Shown here piece after piece: positions 1-9,794 of a stretch of DNA of 64,000 bases. Position 1 is the first letter of the stretch. Each line of letters opens with the position of its first letter. Source of the DNA: JABDQZ01 sp963801985 (lineage in GTDB: Bacteria; Pseudomonadota; Gammaproteobacteria; Chromatiales; Chromatiaceae); the NCBI GenBank assembly GCA_963801985.1, contig CAWDGV010000021.1:20222-84221 (forward strand). Direction: 5' to 3'. The notes below the pieces were generated by a model, which was not told the origin of the DNA, did not search any database, and saw only the letters and a list, made by a program, of their open reading frames with translations. The position numbers and the translations under genes were made by a program.

Positions 1-371
1 ATCTGGAAAATGATTTAGAAAGTAATTGCCAGGATGAATTGGCTTCTCAAGAATCAGTGCCAATTGCTTTAATTGTCAATGAACTCATAGTAAATGCTGA
101 AAAGCATTCTGCAGCTTTGGAAAACCCCAAGATCGATGTTTTGCTTAGCTGCAATAGTTGTACAGCGAAACTGAGTATCAGTAATCCCGTTAAAGGACTT
201 CCAGAAAATTTCGATTTTTTACGTGGCACCGGTCTGGGAACAGGATTGAACCTGCTGCGAACCCTTTTGCCAAAACAAGGGGCGACCCTGACATTTCTGG
301 AAAATGATAGTGTTCTCACGGTTGAGTTGTGCCTTGACCCGCCAGTGATTATTCCTGTCAAATCGACTTAA
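1..371 (+). CDS. Sensor histidine kinase, C-terminal ATPase end (partial)
   Basis: The frame is open to the left edge (codons from base 3), so only the last ~122 residues of a longer protein are present. The N-box (PIALIVNELIVNAEKH) and a late G-box (GTGLGTGLNLL) identify a GHKL ATPase domain of the HisKA_2/HWE-like type, in which the alanine-leucine-isoleucine-valine-asparagine-glutamate N-box is usual. It would autophosphorylate a histidine lying outside the window. The next gene, 160 bp downstream, is an ANTAR response regulator, and kinases of this subfamily are often paired with such RNA-binding regulators, so partnership is likely. The sensor part cannot be seen. Confidence 0.8.
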   Translation, partial: LENDLESNCQDELASQESVPIALIVNELIVNAEKHSAALENPKIDVLLSCNSCTAKLSISNPVKGLPENFDFLRGTGLGTGLNLLRTLLPKQGATLTFLENDSVLTVELCLDPPVIIPVKST

Positions 372-529
372 GAATTAATGATCTTAATTGCACAAGGTAA
401 GTGAGGTTTTTTTGATTTTAAGAATTTTTTGAAAGATTGGCTCGAAAGGAATATGATTTTTCGGGTTTTTCTAGGCTTGGCTCAGGGTGCGAGCTGACAT
501 AGCTGTAACTTGTTAGTGGAGAAGTATTG

Positions 530-1123
530 ATGGGCAGAAGTGTAAATAAAATCCTACTGGTTGATGATGACAGGCTGATACTTTCGGTCCTGAACCAGGT
601 ACTGGTTTCTGCTGGTTATGAGGTTTTTCTAGCGGAAACTGGCAAAGAAGCTATCGAATTAAGTACTGAACATACCCCGGAGCTGGTTGTTCTGGATATG
701 AGTATGCCCAATATGGATGGCATCGAAGTGGCGAAATGGTTTCGTGAATCTTCACGTATTCCTTTTATCTTCCTTTCTGCTTATAGTGATGAAGCGCTTG
801 TCGAACAAGCTGTTGACGAGGGGGCGTTGGGATATCTGGTAAAACCTGTCGATCCTCCCCAACTACTGGCTGCAGTGAGGGCCGCACTGGTCAGAAGCCA
901 GGAAATCAATAACTTGAAAGCTACCAGTGATCAATTGAATTTTGCGCTTGCCGGTGATCGGGCGGTAAGTACAGCGGTAGGAATTTTAGTTTATCGCGAC
1001 CATCTTACCGAGCAAAAAGCTTTTGAGAAGCTCCGACAGTTTGCGCGATCCAATAACCGAAAGCTATCTGAAGTTGCTCAAGAATTGATTTCTGCAACAG
1101 AAACTATGAACAAGATTGCATAA
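530..1123 (+). CDS. Response regulator with ANTAR RNA-binding domain (transcription antiterminator)
   Basis: About 197 residues. Residues ~5-120 form a receiver (acidic DDD near the start, phospho-acceptor in VVLDMSMPNMDG, conserved Lys in YLVKPVD). Residues ~135-195 match ANTAR (AmiR/NasR-type), with the alanine-rich helix AVSTAVGILVYRDHLT. ANTAR regulators of this class dimerise on phosphorylation and bind paired RNA hairpins to prevent termination. ATG 530 is preferred over TTG 527 because GGAGAAG (518-524) sits five bases upstream. The upstream kinase fragment is the probable partner. The target RNA is unknown; hairpins just downstream (1221-1305) are one place to look. Confidence 0.9.
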   Translation: MGRSVNKILLVDDDRLILSVLNQVLVSAGYEVFLAETGKEAIELSTEHTPELVVLDMSMPNMDGIEVAKWFRESSRIPFIFLSAYSDEALVEQAVDEGALGYLVKPVDPPQLLAAVRAALVRSQEINNLKATSDQLNFALAGDRAVSTAVGILVYRDHLTEQKAFEKLRQFARSNNRKLSEVAQELISATETMNKIA

Positions 1124-1220
1124 TATGAAAATTGATAAATATCATTGAAATTTTGCATTTTTAAAGTCTTTCGCTATAATTTTTTATTAGTTTTGTCGGT
1201 TTTTTGCTTAACAATTGCCC

Positions 1221-1305
1221 TGCACCGCAATGGGTTGAGCGGAATGCATCTGACTTTAATTTTGTAAATACTTATTGATAAAGCCCAAAAAACCGCTTTA
1301 ATCAA
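1221..1305 (+). promoter_or_regulatory. Two hairpins between ANTAR regulator and c-di-GMP gene
   Basis: Bases 1221-1248 fold as TGCA-CCGC / GCGG-aa-TGCA around a ten-base loop. Bases 1275-1305 fold as TTGATAAAGC / GCTTTaATCAA with a ten-base A-rich loop. Neither is followed by a U-tract that would make a clean terminator. Paired hairpins next to an ANTAR gene are suggestive, but the loops are not the six-base loops of the published ANTAR motif, so the assignment is weak. Confidence 0.3.
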
Positions 1306-1381
1306 TCACTTAACTGGTTACTTTCGACCGACCAGGCCTAGACCCGCCTTTCAAGCAGTGATATTTGATTTTGGGTGGCGG

Positions 1382-3091
1382 ATGTTATCTTTGAAAAAAA
1401 TCAGCTCACGCAGCGCTAGTTCGCTGCCCAGCAGAATTCTGTCCCAGGCTTTGGAGCAGACTGCTGATATTGTTCTGGTGTCCGACAGTTTCGGCGTTAT
1501 TCAATACGTCAATCCGGCCTTTGAGCGGATAACGGGATTTAATGAAAACGAGGTTCTAGGCCAACGTCCCAGGATTCTTCATTCAGGCCAGCATGATAAA
1601 GATTTTTATCAAAATCTGTGGAAAACAATTTCCAAAGGTGAGGTTTTTCGCGATGTGATCGTTAACCGTCGTAAGGATGGTAGTCTGTATCACGAAGAAA
1701 AAACCATCACGCCTCTTCTTAATTCCTCTGGAACAATTACACACTTTGTCTCAACGGGTAAAGATGTTACAGAACGTATAAAAGCCCAGGAAAGTCTGCA
1801 CAGACTTGCTTTTTATGACACGCTGACAGGATTACCCAATAGACAGCAAATCCACAGTGATTTAAGTCAGGCTGTGAGTCAGGCCAGGAGAAATTATCAG
1901 ACTGTTGCAGTGATGTTTATTGATCTGGATCGTTTTAAAAACATAAACGATACCTTGGGTCATTACGAAGGTGACCGCTTGTTGCGGGAAGTGGCTGACA
2001 GGATTCGGCTTTCACTCAGGAATGAGGATACCGTTGCACGTAATGGGGGCGATGAGTTTATCGTGCTTCTCAGAGATCCCGGTCACGCTGAAAATGCTGC
2101 ACACGTGGCGGAAAAGCTTATTACCCAGTTATCACGCCCCTTCAATTTGCTAGGGCACCAGCATTGTATTTCTGCCAGCATTGGTATCAGCTATTTTCCT
2201 GATGACAATAACAACTATCTTGATTTGCTCAAAAGGGCGGATCTGGCGATGTACCAGGCTAAAGCTGCCGGAGGCAACTGTTACCGTTTCTTTTCTCAAG
2301 AAATGGAAGAATGTGTTCATGAGCGAATGAAACTGGAGCAGGAACTTCGTCATGCAGTATTGAATGATGAACTCACCGAACATTTTCAACCTCAGTACGA
2401 CTGTGAAACCGGTGAACTGGTTGGCTTGGAGGTACTACTTCGATGGAAGCACCCAGAGAAGGGTATGGTGAGCCCAAATGACTTTATCCCAGTGGCAGAA
2501 GAAACAGGTAATATTGTCCAGATCGGAGAAAAACTTCTCGCCCGTATCTGTAAAAAAATAGCACACTGGAACCATGTTGGTTTCAAGATTCCTCAGATTT
2601 CGATCAATGTTTCACCAAGGCAACTGGCAGATGAAAACATTGTCATGACCATCGAAAAAATCCTGCATTCTTCCGGGATAGACCCGCAGATGCTGATACT
2701 CGAATTAACCGAGACAGCATTGATGCAGCATCCGGATCAGGTGAAAAAAATTCTGGATGATTTATCTCGGCTTGGCGTTAAGTTAGCGATTGATGATTTT
2801 GGAACAGGTTATTCAAGTTTAAGTTATCTGCGTTGTTTCAGGTTCGACATAATAAAAATCGATCATAGCTTTATTCGGGATGTACCGCATGACGATGAGG
2901 CTAAGGCATTGATAGAAGCAATTATCCAGATGTCAAAAAAACTGGGTAAAACGGTGGTTGCTGAAGGTGTTGAAACAGAGGAGCAACTCGAATATTTACG
3001 CGAAATTCACTGCGATTATGTGCAGGGGTATCTTCTGGGTAAGCCTATGTCTGAAAATGACTTGTTTAACCATGCCAATACGCTTGTGTAA
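1382..3091 (+). CDS. PAS-GGDEF-EAL cyclic-di-GMP protein
   Basis: About 569 residues, no membrane segment. A PAS domain (~20-135) is followed by GGDEF (~145-305) with intact NGGDEF at 221-226 and an RxxD inhibitory site (RNED, 213-216) five residues before GGDEF, then EAL (~320-560). The EAL signature reads EVL (350-352). The other catalytic motifs are present (ELTE, DDFGTGYSS, KIDHSF, VVAEGVE). The cyclase therefore looks active and product-inhibited; the EAL half is probably a phosphodiesterase, with a tolerated Ala-to-Val change. Start: ATG 1382 after GGGTGG; GTG 1358 in the same frame is the alternative. It stands at the head of the signalling cluster, so the PAS domain may sense redox or light. 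Confidence 0.9.
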   Translation: MLSLKKISSRSASSLPSRILSQALEQTADIVLVSDSFGVIQYVNPAFERITGFNENEVLGQRPRILHSGQHDKDFYQNLWKTISKGEVFRDVIVNRRKDGSLYHEEKTITPLLNSSGTITHFVSTGKDVTERIKAQESLHRLAFYDTLTGLPNRQQIHSDLSQAVSQARRNYQTVAVMFIDLDRFKNINDTLGHYEGDRLLREVADRIRLSLRNEDTVARNGGDEFIVLLRDPGHAENAAHVAEKLITQLSRPFNLLGHQHCISASIGISYFPDDNNNYLDLLKRADLAMYQAKAAGGNCYRFFSQEMEECVHERMKLEQELRHAVLNDELTEHFQPQYDCETGELVGLEVLLRWKHPEKGMVSPNDFIPVAEETGNIVQIGEKLLARICKKIAHWNHVGFKIPQISINVSPRQLADENIVMTIEKILHSSGIDPQMLILELTETALMQHPDQVKKILDDLSRLGVKLAIDDFGTGYSSLSYLRCFRFDIIKIDHSFIRDVPHDDEAKALIEAIIQMSKKLGKTVVAEGVETEEQLEYLREIHCDYVQGYLLGKPMSENDLFNHANTLV

Positions 3092-3200
3092 ATTAATATT
3101 GATATAAGTCTGCTAGAAAATTAACCACGCAGTATGAATAGCAATACAGTAGTTATAAACCTGCAAGGTTTTGATATGCACTACGGAGTGCTTAAAAGTG

Positions 3201-6200
3201 ATGGATATTGGGTTTGATTATTTAAAAAATCAAAAGGCGAAAAATAATATCAGCAGAATGCCTCTGTACCTGATAACGATAATGGTGATTGGTGTCCTTA
3301 TCGTTGAATTATTTGTGATGTATTCATTGTATCTTAGTGGATATAAACACCAAGGTGAACATCTCTATGAGATGGTGGAAAGTCGTGCAAAAATTTATGA
3401 AACTGTTGCTTATTCAAATTTAATGGATAACTCGCTTGTCAGCGATGAGAATAAAAAAGCAATGGAGGCAACGCTGTTGCAAATAGAAGCAGCTCATAGC
3501 CAAACTCAAGGATTTGGCAAGACCGGTGAATTTGTTATGGCACGTAAAGAGGGTGATTATGTGGAATTCATCCTTGATCAGAGACACAGTAAGGAGACTG
3601 AATCTTTTAAAAAAATAAGTCTCGATTCAAGTTTAGCTTTGCCAATGAGACTGGCTCTGGAAGGCAAGTCAGGGGTGATAGAAGCATTAGACTACCGCGG
3701 CGAGCCGGTTTTGGCCGCATACACGCCGATCGACGTTCACTCATGGGGGCTGGTTTCGAAGATTGATCTTGCTGAAATACGATTTCACTATTTGCAAAAT
3801 TCGCTATTTATAACCCTGTTTTCTTTGTTTGTCATGGGTCTTGCTGGCTACCTGTTTTTTCGAAGAACTGCGCCGCTGCTTAAACGTCTCAATAAAAGCG
3901 AGTCTATTCACCGAAGCATTTTTGAAAATGCACATGATGCGATAGTCATGGTAGATCAAACAATGAATATTGTTTCGGTCAACCCAGAAGCGCTATCGCT
4001 TTTTGGCTACAAAGATGAAGAAATTATCGGTCAGACTGTTCAAATACTGATTCCTGAGGCATTTCGTGCCAGACATGAAAACCTGGTCAGGCAGTCCATA
4101 AAGAGTCAGCAAGAAGGTCCAATGGATGGTGTTCGATCTGTGTCGGCATGCCATAAGAATGGTCACGAAATCCCTGTCGATATTTCGCTAAGTAAATTAT
4201 ATGTTGATGGCAAAATCATGTTTGCCGCTTTAATGCGGGACATCAGTGATAGAAAAAATGCAGAAAATCTGCAGTTGGAAGTTACTCGGGAATTGGAAAA
4301 AAGAGTCAATGAAAGAACGCTGGAGTTAACTGTAAAGAACCAGCAGCTAGAGGAGGAAGTTAAACGAAGACAGCATGTAGAAACTGAGTTGCTGGTGCGT
4401 GACAGAGCGATAACCGCTACTGCCAATGGCATTCTAATTAGCGACAACAGATTGCCGGATAATCCCATTATTTATGTGAATCCCGGTTTTGAGAAAATTA
4501 CCGGATACAGCAATGATGAGATTCTTGGCAAGAACTGTCGTTTTTTACATGGCAGTGATACGGATCAGTCTGGGCTGGATATATTACGTAAAGCCATTAA
4601 GGATGGTGAAAATTGTAAAGTCACAATTAGAAACTACCGTGCTGATGGAACAATGTTTTGGAACCAGCTCAGTATTTCACCTGTTTTTGATGATGAAAAA
4701 AATATTACGCACTTTATTGGCATCCAGGAGGATATAACGGCTCAAAAACTACAGGCTGAAGAAAATGAGAACCTGGCTCTGGTTGTAGAAAATACCAGTA
4801 ATGCTGTAATTATTGCTGACCCGCACGGCAAAATTCAATGGGCGAATGACAGTTTCAATCGTTTCATCGAAATTGACATTGAAAATTCGACAGGAATTCA
4901 GATTACTGATTTTGGCCGGAACATCGAGGAAAATAAAATCCAGCTGGATCAGTTAAGAGTTGCAATCAATGATCAGTCTGCAATGAAAAACGAATTGAAA
5001 CTGCAAAATAAATCAGGGGATTTTGTATGGGTTGAGCTAAACATGCAGCCAGTTTTCAGTGATCTTGGGCTTGAAAAATTCATTGTTATTGGTACTGACA
5101 TTACCGAAAGAAAAAATGTTGAAAAAGCGCTCCTTGAAAGCCAGGAACGATTCGCTCTGGTACTAGAGGGAACAAACGATGGAATATGGGACTGGAATAT
5201 TCTGACGGATAAAGTCTATTACTCACCACATTTTTTTGAACTGCTTAACTACAGCAAGAATTATAAAATAGAATATTTAGAATTTTTTGTCGACTCCTTG
5301 GTGCCAGACAGCCGATTGCATGTTTGGCAACAGATTAACAGACATCTGGAAACAAAAGAACCATTTGATGAGGAGTTCCAGATGCAGACTCGTGATGGCA
5401 ATCATCGCTGGTTCCGGGCCAGGGGGCAGGCAATCTGGAATGAAAAGGGTCTGCCGGTTCGTATGTCAGGTTCACTCATGGATATAACAGAGCGCGTTAA
5501 TGCTGATCAAAAGATCAAGCACTGGAACGAGGAGCTTGAAAAGCGTGTTGAGGAGCGTACTGATGAATTGATTAAAGCCAAGGAAATTGCCGATTCTGCC
5601 AACAGAGCCAAATCCGCTTTTCTTGCCGCAATGAGTCATGAGTTAAGAACACCAATGAATGGTGTGGTTGGTATGGTCGATCTGCTTAGGGAAACAGAGT
5701 TGAGTCATGATCAAAGAAAGATGGTACACACGGCAAGGGATTCAGCATTGGGACTGTTAACCATTATCGATGACATCCTGGACTTTTCAAAAATTGAAGC
5801 CGGCAAGCTGGAAATTGAAAAAATTCCATTTTCACTCGGTGAAGTCACTGAAAGCGTTGCTGCCACCTTGTCCAGCAATGCTCATCAAAAAGGCATTAAT
5901 TTTGAAATTTATATTGATCCAGCATTGCCTGGGTCAGTACTGGGTGATCCTGTTCGCATACGGCAGATTCTCTACAACCTGGGCGGTAATGCCATTAAGT
6001 TTACTGACAACCGGGAAGATCAACCAGGACAGGTCAGAATCCGTCTGGAACAGGCGACTGATAAATCTTCAGGAAATTATGTCAAGTTCAAATTGCGTGT
6101 CATTGATAATGGCATTGGTATGCCCAAGGAAGTACAGGACAAGCTGTTTAAACCCTTTGTCCAGGCAGAAAGCTCAACAACACGTCGTTATGGTGGAAGT

Positions 6201-7649
6201 GGTCTGGGGCTGTCAATCACTCAAAGACTGGTAGAAATACTTAATGGACAAATTTGGGTTATCAGTGAAGAGGGAAAAGGTTCCGAGTTCTGTGTTGAGT
6301 TAAGTTTAGCAGTTGAATTAAAAGCTCAGAAAAAACAAAAACTGCAGCAGTACTCAGGATTAATTGTAAACGAAGATTCTGAATTGGCTGATGCAATTAG
6401 TGATTACCTGTCATCAGTCGGAGCACGAATTACTGTGCTCAAACAAATGCAGCTAGATGAAAGCATTCTGAATAAATACAGACCGGATTTTGTCGTTCTG
6501 GACGGTGAATGGTTTGATAAAGAAAAAGAAAATATTTCTCAAAATATTGGCAATCAGAAATCCTTTGAGAAGGTAAAGTACCTGATCACAACCAAACGAA
6601 ATGGTACGGCTTCTCCGTCTTTTTGTGAGGGAACTGAATACATACAAACCAATCCTCTGCTTCCATCTGATTTATTGAATGGTGTAGAGATTGCATTGGG
6701 GCTGAGATACAGAGAGGAAAAGGATCAACATAAAGGACAGGGCGTCATCCATTTCAAAGTTCCAACAATTGAAGCGGCCAGGAAAACAGGGCAATTGATT
6801 CTGGTTGCGGAGGATAATTCCACAAACCGAGAAGTAATCAGAAGACAGCTAAATCGCCTGGGTTACGCGGTAGAACTTGCACACCACGGTCGGCAAGCTT
6901 TTGATAAATATAAAAGTGGCACTTATGGTATTTTGTTAACGGACTGTCATATGCCGCAAATGGATGGTTTCCAATTAACAGAAGCTGTGCGCAATTGTGA
7001 AAAAACAGAGCGATCTTCTAAAAGAATACCCATTATAGCGATTACAGCAAATGCTATAAGAGGTGAAGCTGAGCGTTGTTATGAGGCAGGCATGGATGAT
7101 TTCTTATCCAAGCCGGTCGAGCTGAAGAACTTAAAAGCTATGCTCGATAAATGGCTGCCAATACATTTGTCGGTTGATCATCCAGTAGAAAAAATTGAAA
7201 TAAAGGGTCAGGAATCTGGCGATGCTTTTGAAGGTGTTAGTAAAGAGAAGAAGCCTTCCGAATCATCTAAACACTTTGATAGCAGTCAACTGGAAAGACT
7301 GGTTGGCGATGACCCTGAAATTATCATTTCTTTACTGAACGATTATCAGAAATCATCTGCTGAGATAGAAGAACAGATAAATATTGCTTCGGATAGGCAG
7401 GATTTACTGCAGATTGGCAAGCTTGGACATAAATTGAAATCTGCTGCTCGTGCCGTTGGAGCTCCAAGGCTCGGAGATATTTGTGAAGTACTTCAAAATG
7501 CAGGAAAAGTTCATGATGAGAAGCAAGTTAAAGAAACATTACCAATTTTTTTTGAAGAATACTCCAAGATTAAATTAGAAGTGAATGACTTAATTGAGTT
7601 ACTTAATAAAAAGTTAGCTAATTTGTCAAATCATACAATGGAAGTTTAG
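3201..7649 (+). CDS. LOV/PAS hybrid sensor histidine kinase with receiver and HPt domains
   Basis: About 1482 residues in one intact frame. Order: TM (~21-45), Cache-like periplasmic sensor, TM (~200-222), PAS (~238-350), coiled coil, LOV-type PAS (~400-515), PAS (~523-641), PAS (~647-766), coiled coil, HisKA (phospho-His 813 in SHELRTPMNG), ATPase (~913-1036, NAIKFTD, DNGIGMP, GGSGLGLSI), a degenerate receiver (~1049-1166), a complete receiver (acceptor Asp 1248) and HPt (His 1410 in GHKLKS). The second PAS carries the photoactive LOV signature GKNCRFLHG with adduct Cys 446, plus the flavin-contact Asn and Gln positions (NYRADGTMFWN, FIGIQ). Start: ATG 3201 after GGAGTG; GTG 3198 is equally possible. 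It heads a run with two receiver proteins, the likely phosphorelay outputs. Confidence 0.92.
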   Translation: MDIGFDYLKNQKAKNNISRMPLYLITIMVIGVLIVELFVMYSLYLSGYKHQGEHLYEMVESRAKIYETVAYSNLMDNSLVSDENKKAMEATLLQIEAAHSQTQGFGKTGEFVMARKEGDYVEFILDQRHSKETESFKKISLDSSLALPMRLALEGKSGVIEALDYRGEPVLAAYTPIDVHSWGLVSKIDLAEIRFHYLQNSLFITLFSLFVMGLAGYLFFRRTAPLLKRLNKSESIHRSIFENAHDAIVMVDQTMNIVSVNPEALSLFGYKDEEIIGQTVQILIPEAFRARHENLVRQSIKSQQEGPMDGVRSVSACHKNGHEIPVDISLSKLYVDGKIMFAALMRDISDRKNAENLQLEVTRELEKRVNERTLELTVKNQQLEEEVKRRQHVETELLVRDRAITATANGILISDNRLPDNPIIYVNPGFEKITGYSNDEILGKNCRFLHGSDTDQSGLDILRKAIKDGENCKVTIRNYRADGTMFWNQLSISPVFDDEKNITHFIGIQEDITAQKLQAEENENLALVVENTSNAVIIADPHGKIQWANDSFNRFIEIDIENSTGIQITDFGRNIEENKIQLDQLRVAINDQSAMKNELKLQNKSGDFVWVELNMQPVFSDLGLEKFIVIGTDITERKNVEKALLESQERFALVLEGTNDGIWDWNILTDKVYYSPHFFELLNYSKNYKIEYLEFFVDSLVPDSRLHVWQQINRHLETKEPFDEEFQMQTRDGNHRWFRARGQAIWNEKGLPVRMSGSLMDITERVNADQKIKHWNEELEKRVEERTDELIKAKEIADSANRAKSAFLAAMSHELRTPMNGVVGMVDLLRETELSHDQRKMVHTARDSALGLLTIIDDILDFSKIEAGKLEIEKIPFSLGEVTESVAATLSSNAHQKGINFEIYIDPALPGSVLGDPVRIRQILYNLGGNAIKFTDNREDQPGQVRIRLEQATDKSSGNYVKFKLRVIDNGIGMPKEVQDKLFKPFVQAESSTTRRYGGSGLGLSITQRLVEILNGQIWVISEEGKGSEFCVELSLAVELKAQKKQKLQQYSGLIVNEDSELADAISDYLSSVGARITVLKQMQLDESILNKYRPDFVVLDGEWFDKEKENISQNIGNQKSFEKVKYLITTKRNGTASPSFCEGTEYIQTNPLLPSDLLNGVEIALGLRYREEKDQHKGQGVIHFKVPTIEAARKTGQLILVAEDNSTNREVIRRQLNRLGYAVELAHHGRQAFDKYKSGTYGILLTDCHMPQMDGFQLTEAVRNCEKTERSSKRIPIIAITANAIRGEAERCYEAGMDDFLSKPVELKNLKAMLDKWLPIHLSVDHPVEKIEIKGQESGDAFEGVSKEKKPSESSKHFDSSQLERLVGDDPEIIISLLNDYQKSSAEIEEQINIASDRQDLLQIGKLGHKLKSAARAVGAPRLGDICEVLQNAGKVHDEKQVKETLPIFFEEYSKIKLEVNDLIELLNKKLANLSNHTMEV

Positions 7650-7670
7650 GTCGAAAAATGGAGAGAAGAA

Positions 7671-8405
7671 ATGAAATTAAGCCTTCTTGAAAAAAAAATA
7701 TTGGTTGTTGAGGATGAAAGGCTCATGCGTAATCTTTTGATTCAGATGCTTAAACGCATGGGATTTAAAGATGTTAATGCAGTAGACAATGCTGAAGAAG
7801 TGGTTAATACCAACAAATTCTGGAAAACAGATTTACTCGTTACGGATATTGAAATGGAAGGGATGAGTGGTCTTGATCTCATTGGATTAATAAGAAATGA
7901 GCGATCTCCGCTATCCCCAGAAGTTCCTATTATGGTTTTGACAGGGATGTCAAAATTGCAAATTTTAATGGAAGCTGCTGAGCAGAAAATTCAGGGCTTT
8001 TTAACCAAACCAGTAAGTGAGGATATTTTACGCCAGAGAATCGAAGAGATATTAGGTAAATCAAGTCAATTGGTATACAGAGACCCACAACTAATTATTG
8101 AAACTAAAGAGTTATCAGAATCGTCTCAAGAACCTCTGAAAAAGGTATCAGACAATTTTGAAGATGATAAGAATGAAAAAGAGCAGCAAGAAAATATGGA
8201 GCGGACTGAAACCATTATTATCAATAATGTTCTGATGGATCTGGATAAGCTTACCGTAGGAATGGTCTTGGGCGAGGACATTGTTGCTCGTGGACACACA
8301 ATATTGCTTGCTGGAAAAGTCATACAGGAAGGACACGTTAAAGTGCTTAATGATTTAAGTGCTTTCATAGATAAAAAGGAGATTTTGGTGAATTTGGAAA
8401 AATAA
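7671..8405 (+). CDS. Response regulator receiver protein with C-terminal output tail
   Basis: 244 residues. Residues ~8-125 are a receiver (VVEDE, acceptor in LLVTDIEMEGMSG, FLTKPV). A charged linker (~140-185) leads to a C-terminal segment (LDKLTVGMVLGEDIVA...LLAGKVI) that resembles the short beta-rich module found beside HD-GYP domains in some c-di-GMP regulators, but no HD-GYP domain follows. The gene has a strong ribosome site (GGAGAGAAG), starts 21 bp after the LOV kinase and ends 6 bp before the REC-EAL gene, so all three are probably cotranscribed. It may relay phosphate from the kinase HPt or act as an adaptor; its output is unknown. Confidence 0.8.
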   Translation: MKLSLLEKKILVVEDERLMRNLLIQMLKRMGFKDVNAVDNAEEVVNTNKFWKTDLLVTDIEMEGMSGLDLIGLIRNERSPLSPEVPIMVLTGMSKLQILMEAAEQKIQGFLTKPVSEDILRQRIEEILGKSSQLVYRDPQLIIETKELSESSQEPLKKVSDNFEDDKNEKEQQENMERTETIIINNVLMDLDKLTVGMVLGEDIVARGHTILLAGKVIQEGHVKVLNDLSAFIDKKEILVNLEK

Positions 8406-8411
8406 AACTTT

Positions 8412-9617
8412 ATGTCTCAACAATATTTAATTAATAACAGAGATGCTCATCAATCAATTTTACTTGTTGAAGATGAGCCTTTTATATTGAATCTGTTAAA
8501 AAAGCAGTTATTAAATTATGGTGTTGTAAATATTGATTCGGCTGCCGATGGTAAGCAGGCACTCGATAAATTGGATGACGGAAATTTCTACGATCTGATA
8601 ATTAGCGATTTGAACATGCCAAACATTGATGGTATTGAGTTAATGAGGCGGTTGTCAGATCGTCATTATAATGGTGGGATTATTCTGGTCTCCGGTGAAG
8701 ATGAAAAACTGTTAGATGTTGCGATGGTTTTGGCCAATGCATTAAAAGTAAAGTTAAACGGTGTTTTAAAAAAACCAGTGCAAGTTGATCAACTGGTGAG
8801 TTTATTCGAGAAAAATGTCAATAATAACGATATCGGTATAAACAAGGCTCACATTCCAATAACTGCATTAGATATAAAAGATGCGATCGAAAATTTAGAA
8901 ATTATTCCTCATTACCAACCTCGCATTTGTTTAGCTACCATGATGCCCGTCAGTGTTGAGGCATTAGCCCGCTGGGAGCATCCTAAATATGGGCGGATAC
9001 AACCTAATTTGTTTGTTCACATAGCCGAGCAAAATGCACTGGCCCAATCATTAACTCATACGATGCTTAAGCAGTCTATTGAAAATCATATGCAATGGAA
9101 ACTCGATAATGTCGAATTGAAAATAGCTGTAAATACCACTGTGCACGATATAGAAGATATCCATTTTCCAGAAATGGTCGAGTTACTGGCCAGCTCAAAT
9201 GATATGTCTATATCCAACATTGTCCTGGAGTTAACAGAAAGTATGTTAATGAACCGAATAGAGAAAGCATTAGATACATTTATTCGCTTACGATTAAAAG
9301 GAGCAACATTATCAGTAGATGATTTTGGTACAGGTTATTCGAACCTGGCTCTCCTTAAAAAAACTCCGTTTACTGAGCTTAAAATCGATCGTTCCCTGGT
9401 TCAGAATGCACACATTGATTTAGATAGTTCTGCTATCCTGGAAGCCAGTATAGTTATGGGTAAAAAATTAGGTATGCATGTAGTAGTGGAGGGTGTCGAG
9501 TCACGTGATGAGCTGGAGATAGCAACCAAATTGGGTGCTGACGAAGCACAGGGTTATTATATTGCGAAACCTATGCCCGCTGAAAGAATCACTGAGTGGG
9601 TGAAAAACTGGCGATAA
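8412..9617 (+). CDS. Response regulator with EAL phosphodiesterase domain (REC-EAL)
   Basis: 401 residues. The receiver (~15-135, acceptor Asp 66 in ISDLNMPNIDG, VLKKPV) is followed by an EAL domain (~160-400) with intact EAL (183-185), ELTES, DDFGTGYSN, KIDRSL and EGVES motifs, as in active c-di-GMP phosphodiesterases of the PvrR/RocR type. It has no GGDEF domain. Phosphorylation from the neighbouring hybrid kinase would be expected to set c-di-GMP breakdown. The ATG follows the preceding stop by only a few bases with no obvious Shine-Dalgarno site, so translation is probably coupled. Confidence 0.9.
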   Translation: MSQQYLINNRDAHQSILLVEDEPFILNLLKKQLLNYGVVNIDSAADGKQALDKLDDGNFYDLIISDLNMPNIDGIELMRRLSDRHYNGGIILVSGEDEKLLDVAMVLANALKVKLNGVLKKPVQVDQLVSLFEKNVNNNDIGINKAHIPITALDIKDAIENLEIIPHYQPRICLATMMPVSVEALARWEHPKYGRIQPNLFVHIAEQNALAQSLTHTMLKQSIENHMQWKLDNVELKIAVNTTVHDIEDIHFPEMVELLASSNDMSISNIVLELTESMLMNRIEKALDTFIRLRLKGATLSVDDFGTGYSNLALLKKTPFTELKIDRSLVQNAHIDLDSSAILEASIVMGKKLGMHVVVEGVESRDELEIATKLGADEAQGYYIAKPMPAERITEWVKNWR

Positions 9618-9623
9618 ATTCAG

Positions 9624-9794
9624 TTGAACATCTTAAAACCGGACCTGGTAATCCTGGATATCGAAATGTCGCCTATGGATAGTTATCTGGCCTGTGCAAA
9701 AATCCGAGAACTCGATAGTGATGTTCCATTAATTATTATCTTCGGGAACCACCTTCCAGTAAAGACGACACAGCAATTACCTTATTTTAAGTAG
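9624..9794 (+). pseudogene. Decayed receiver-domain fragment
   Basis: A 56-codon open stretch from TTG 9624 to TAG 9792 reads as the middle of a receiver domain: KPDLVILDIEMSPMDSY, with the acceptor Asp followed by the usual acidic/Met/Pro/Met/Asp pattern, then KIREL and VPLIIIFG. The N-terminal acidic pocket and the C-terminal Lys-Pro are missing. It lies in the same frame as the preceding REC-EAL gene, straight after its stop. It may be the remnant of another response regulator or the worn N-terminus of the next kinase locus. Confidence 0.65.
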
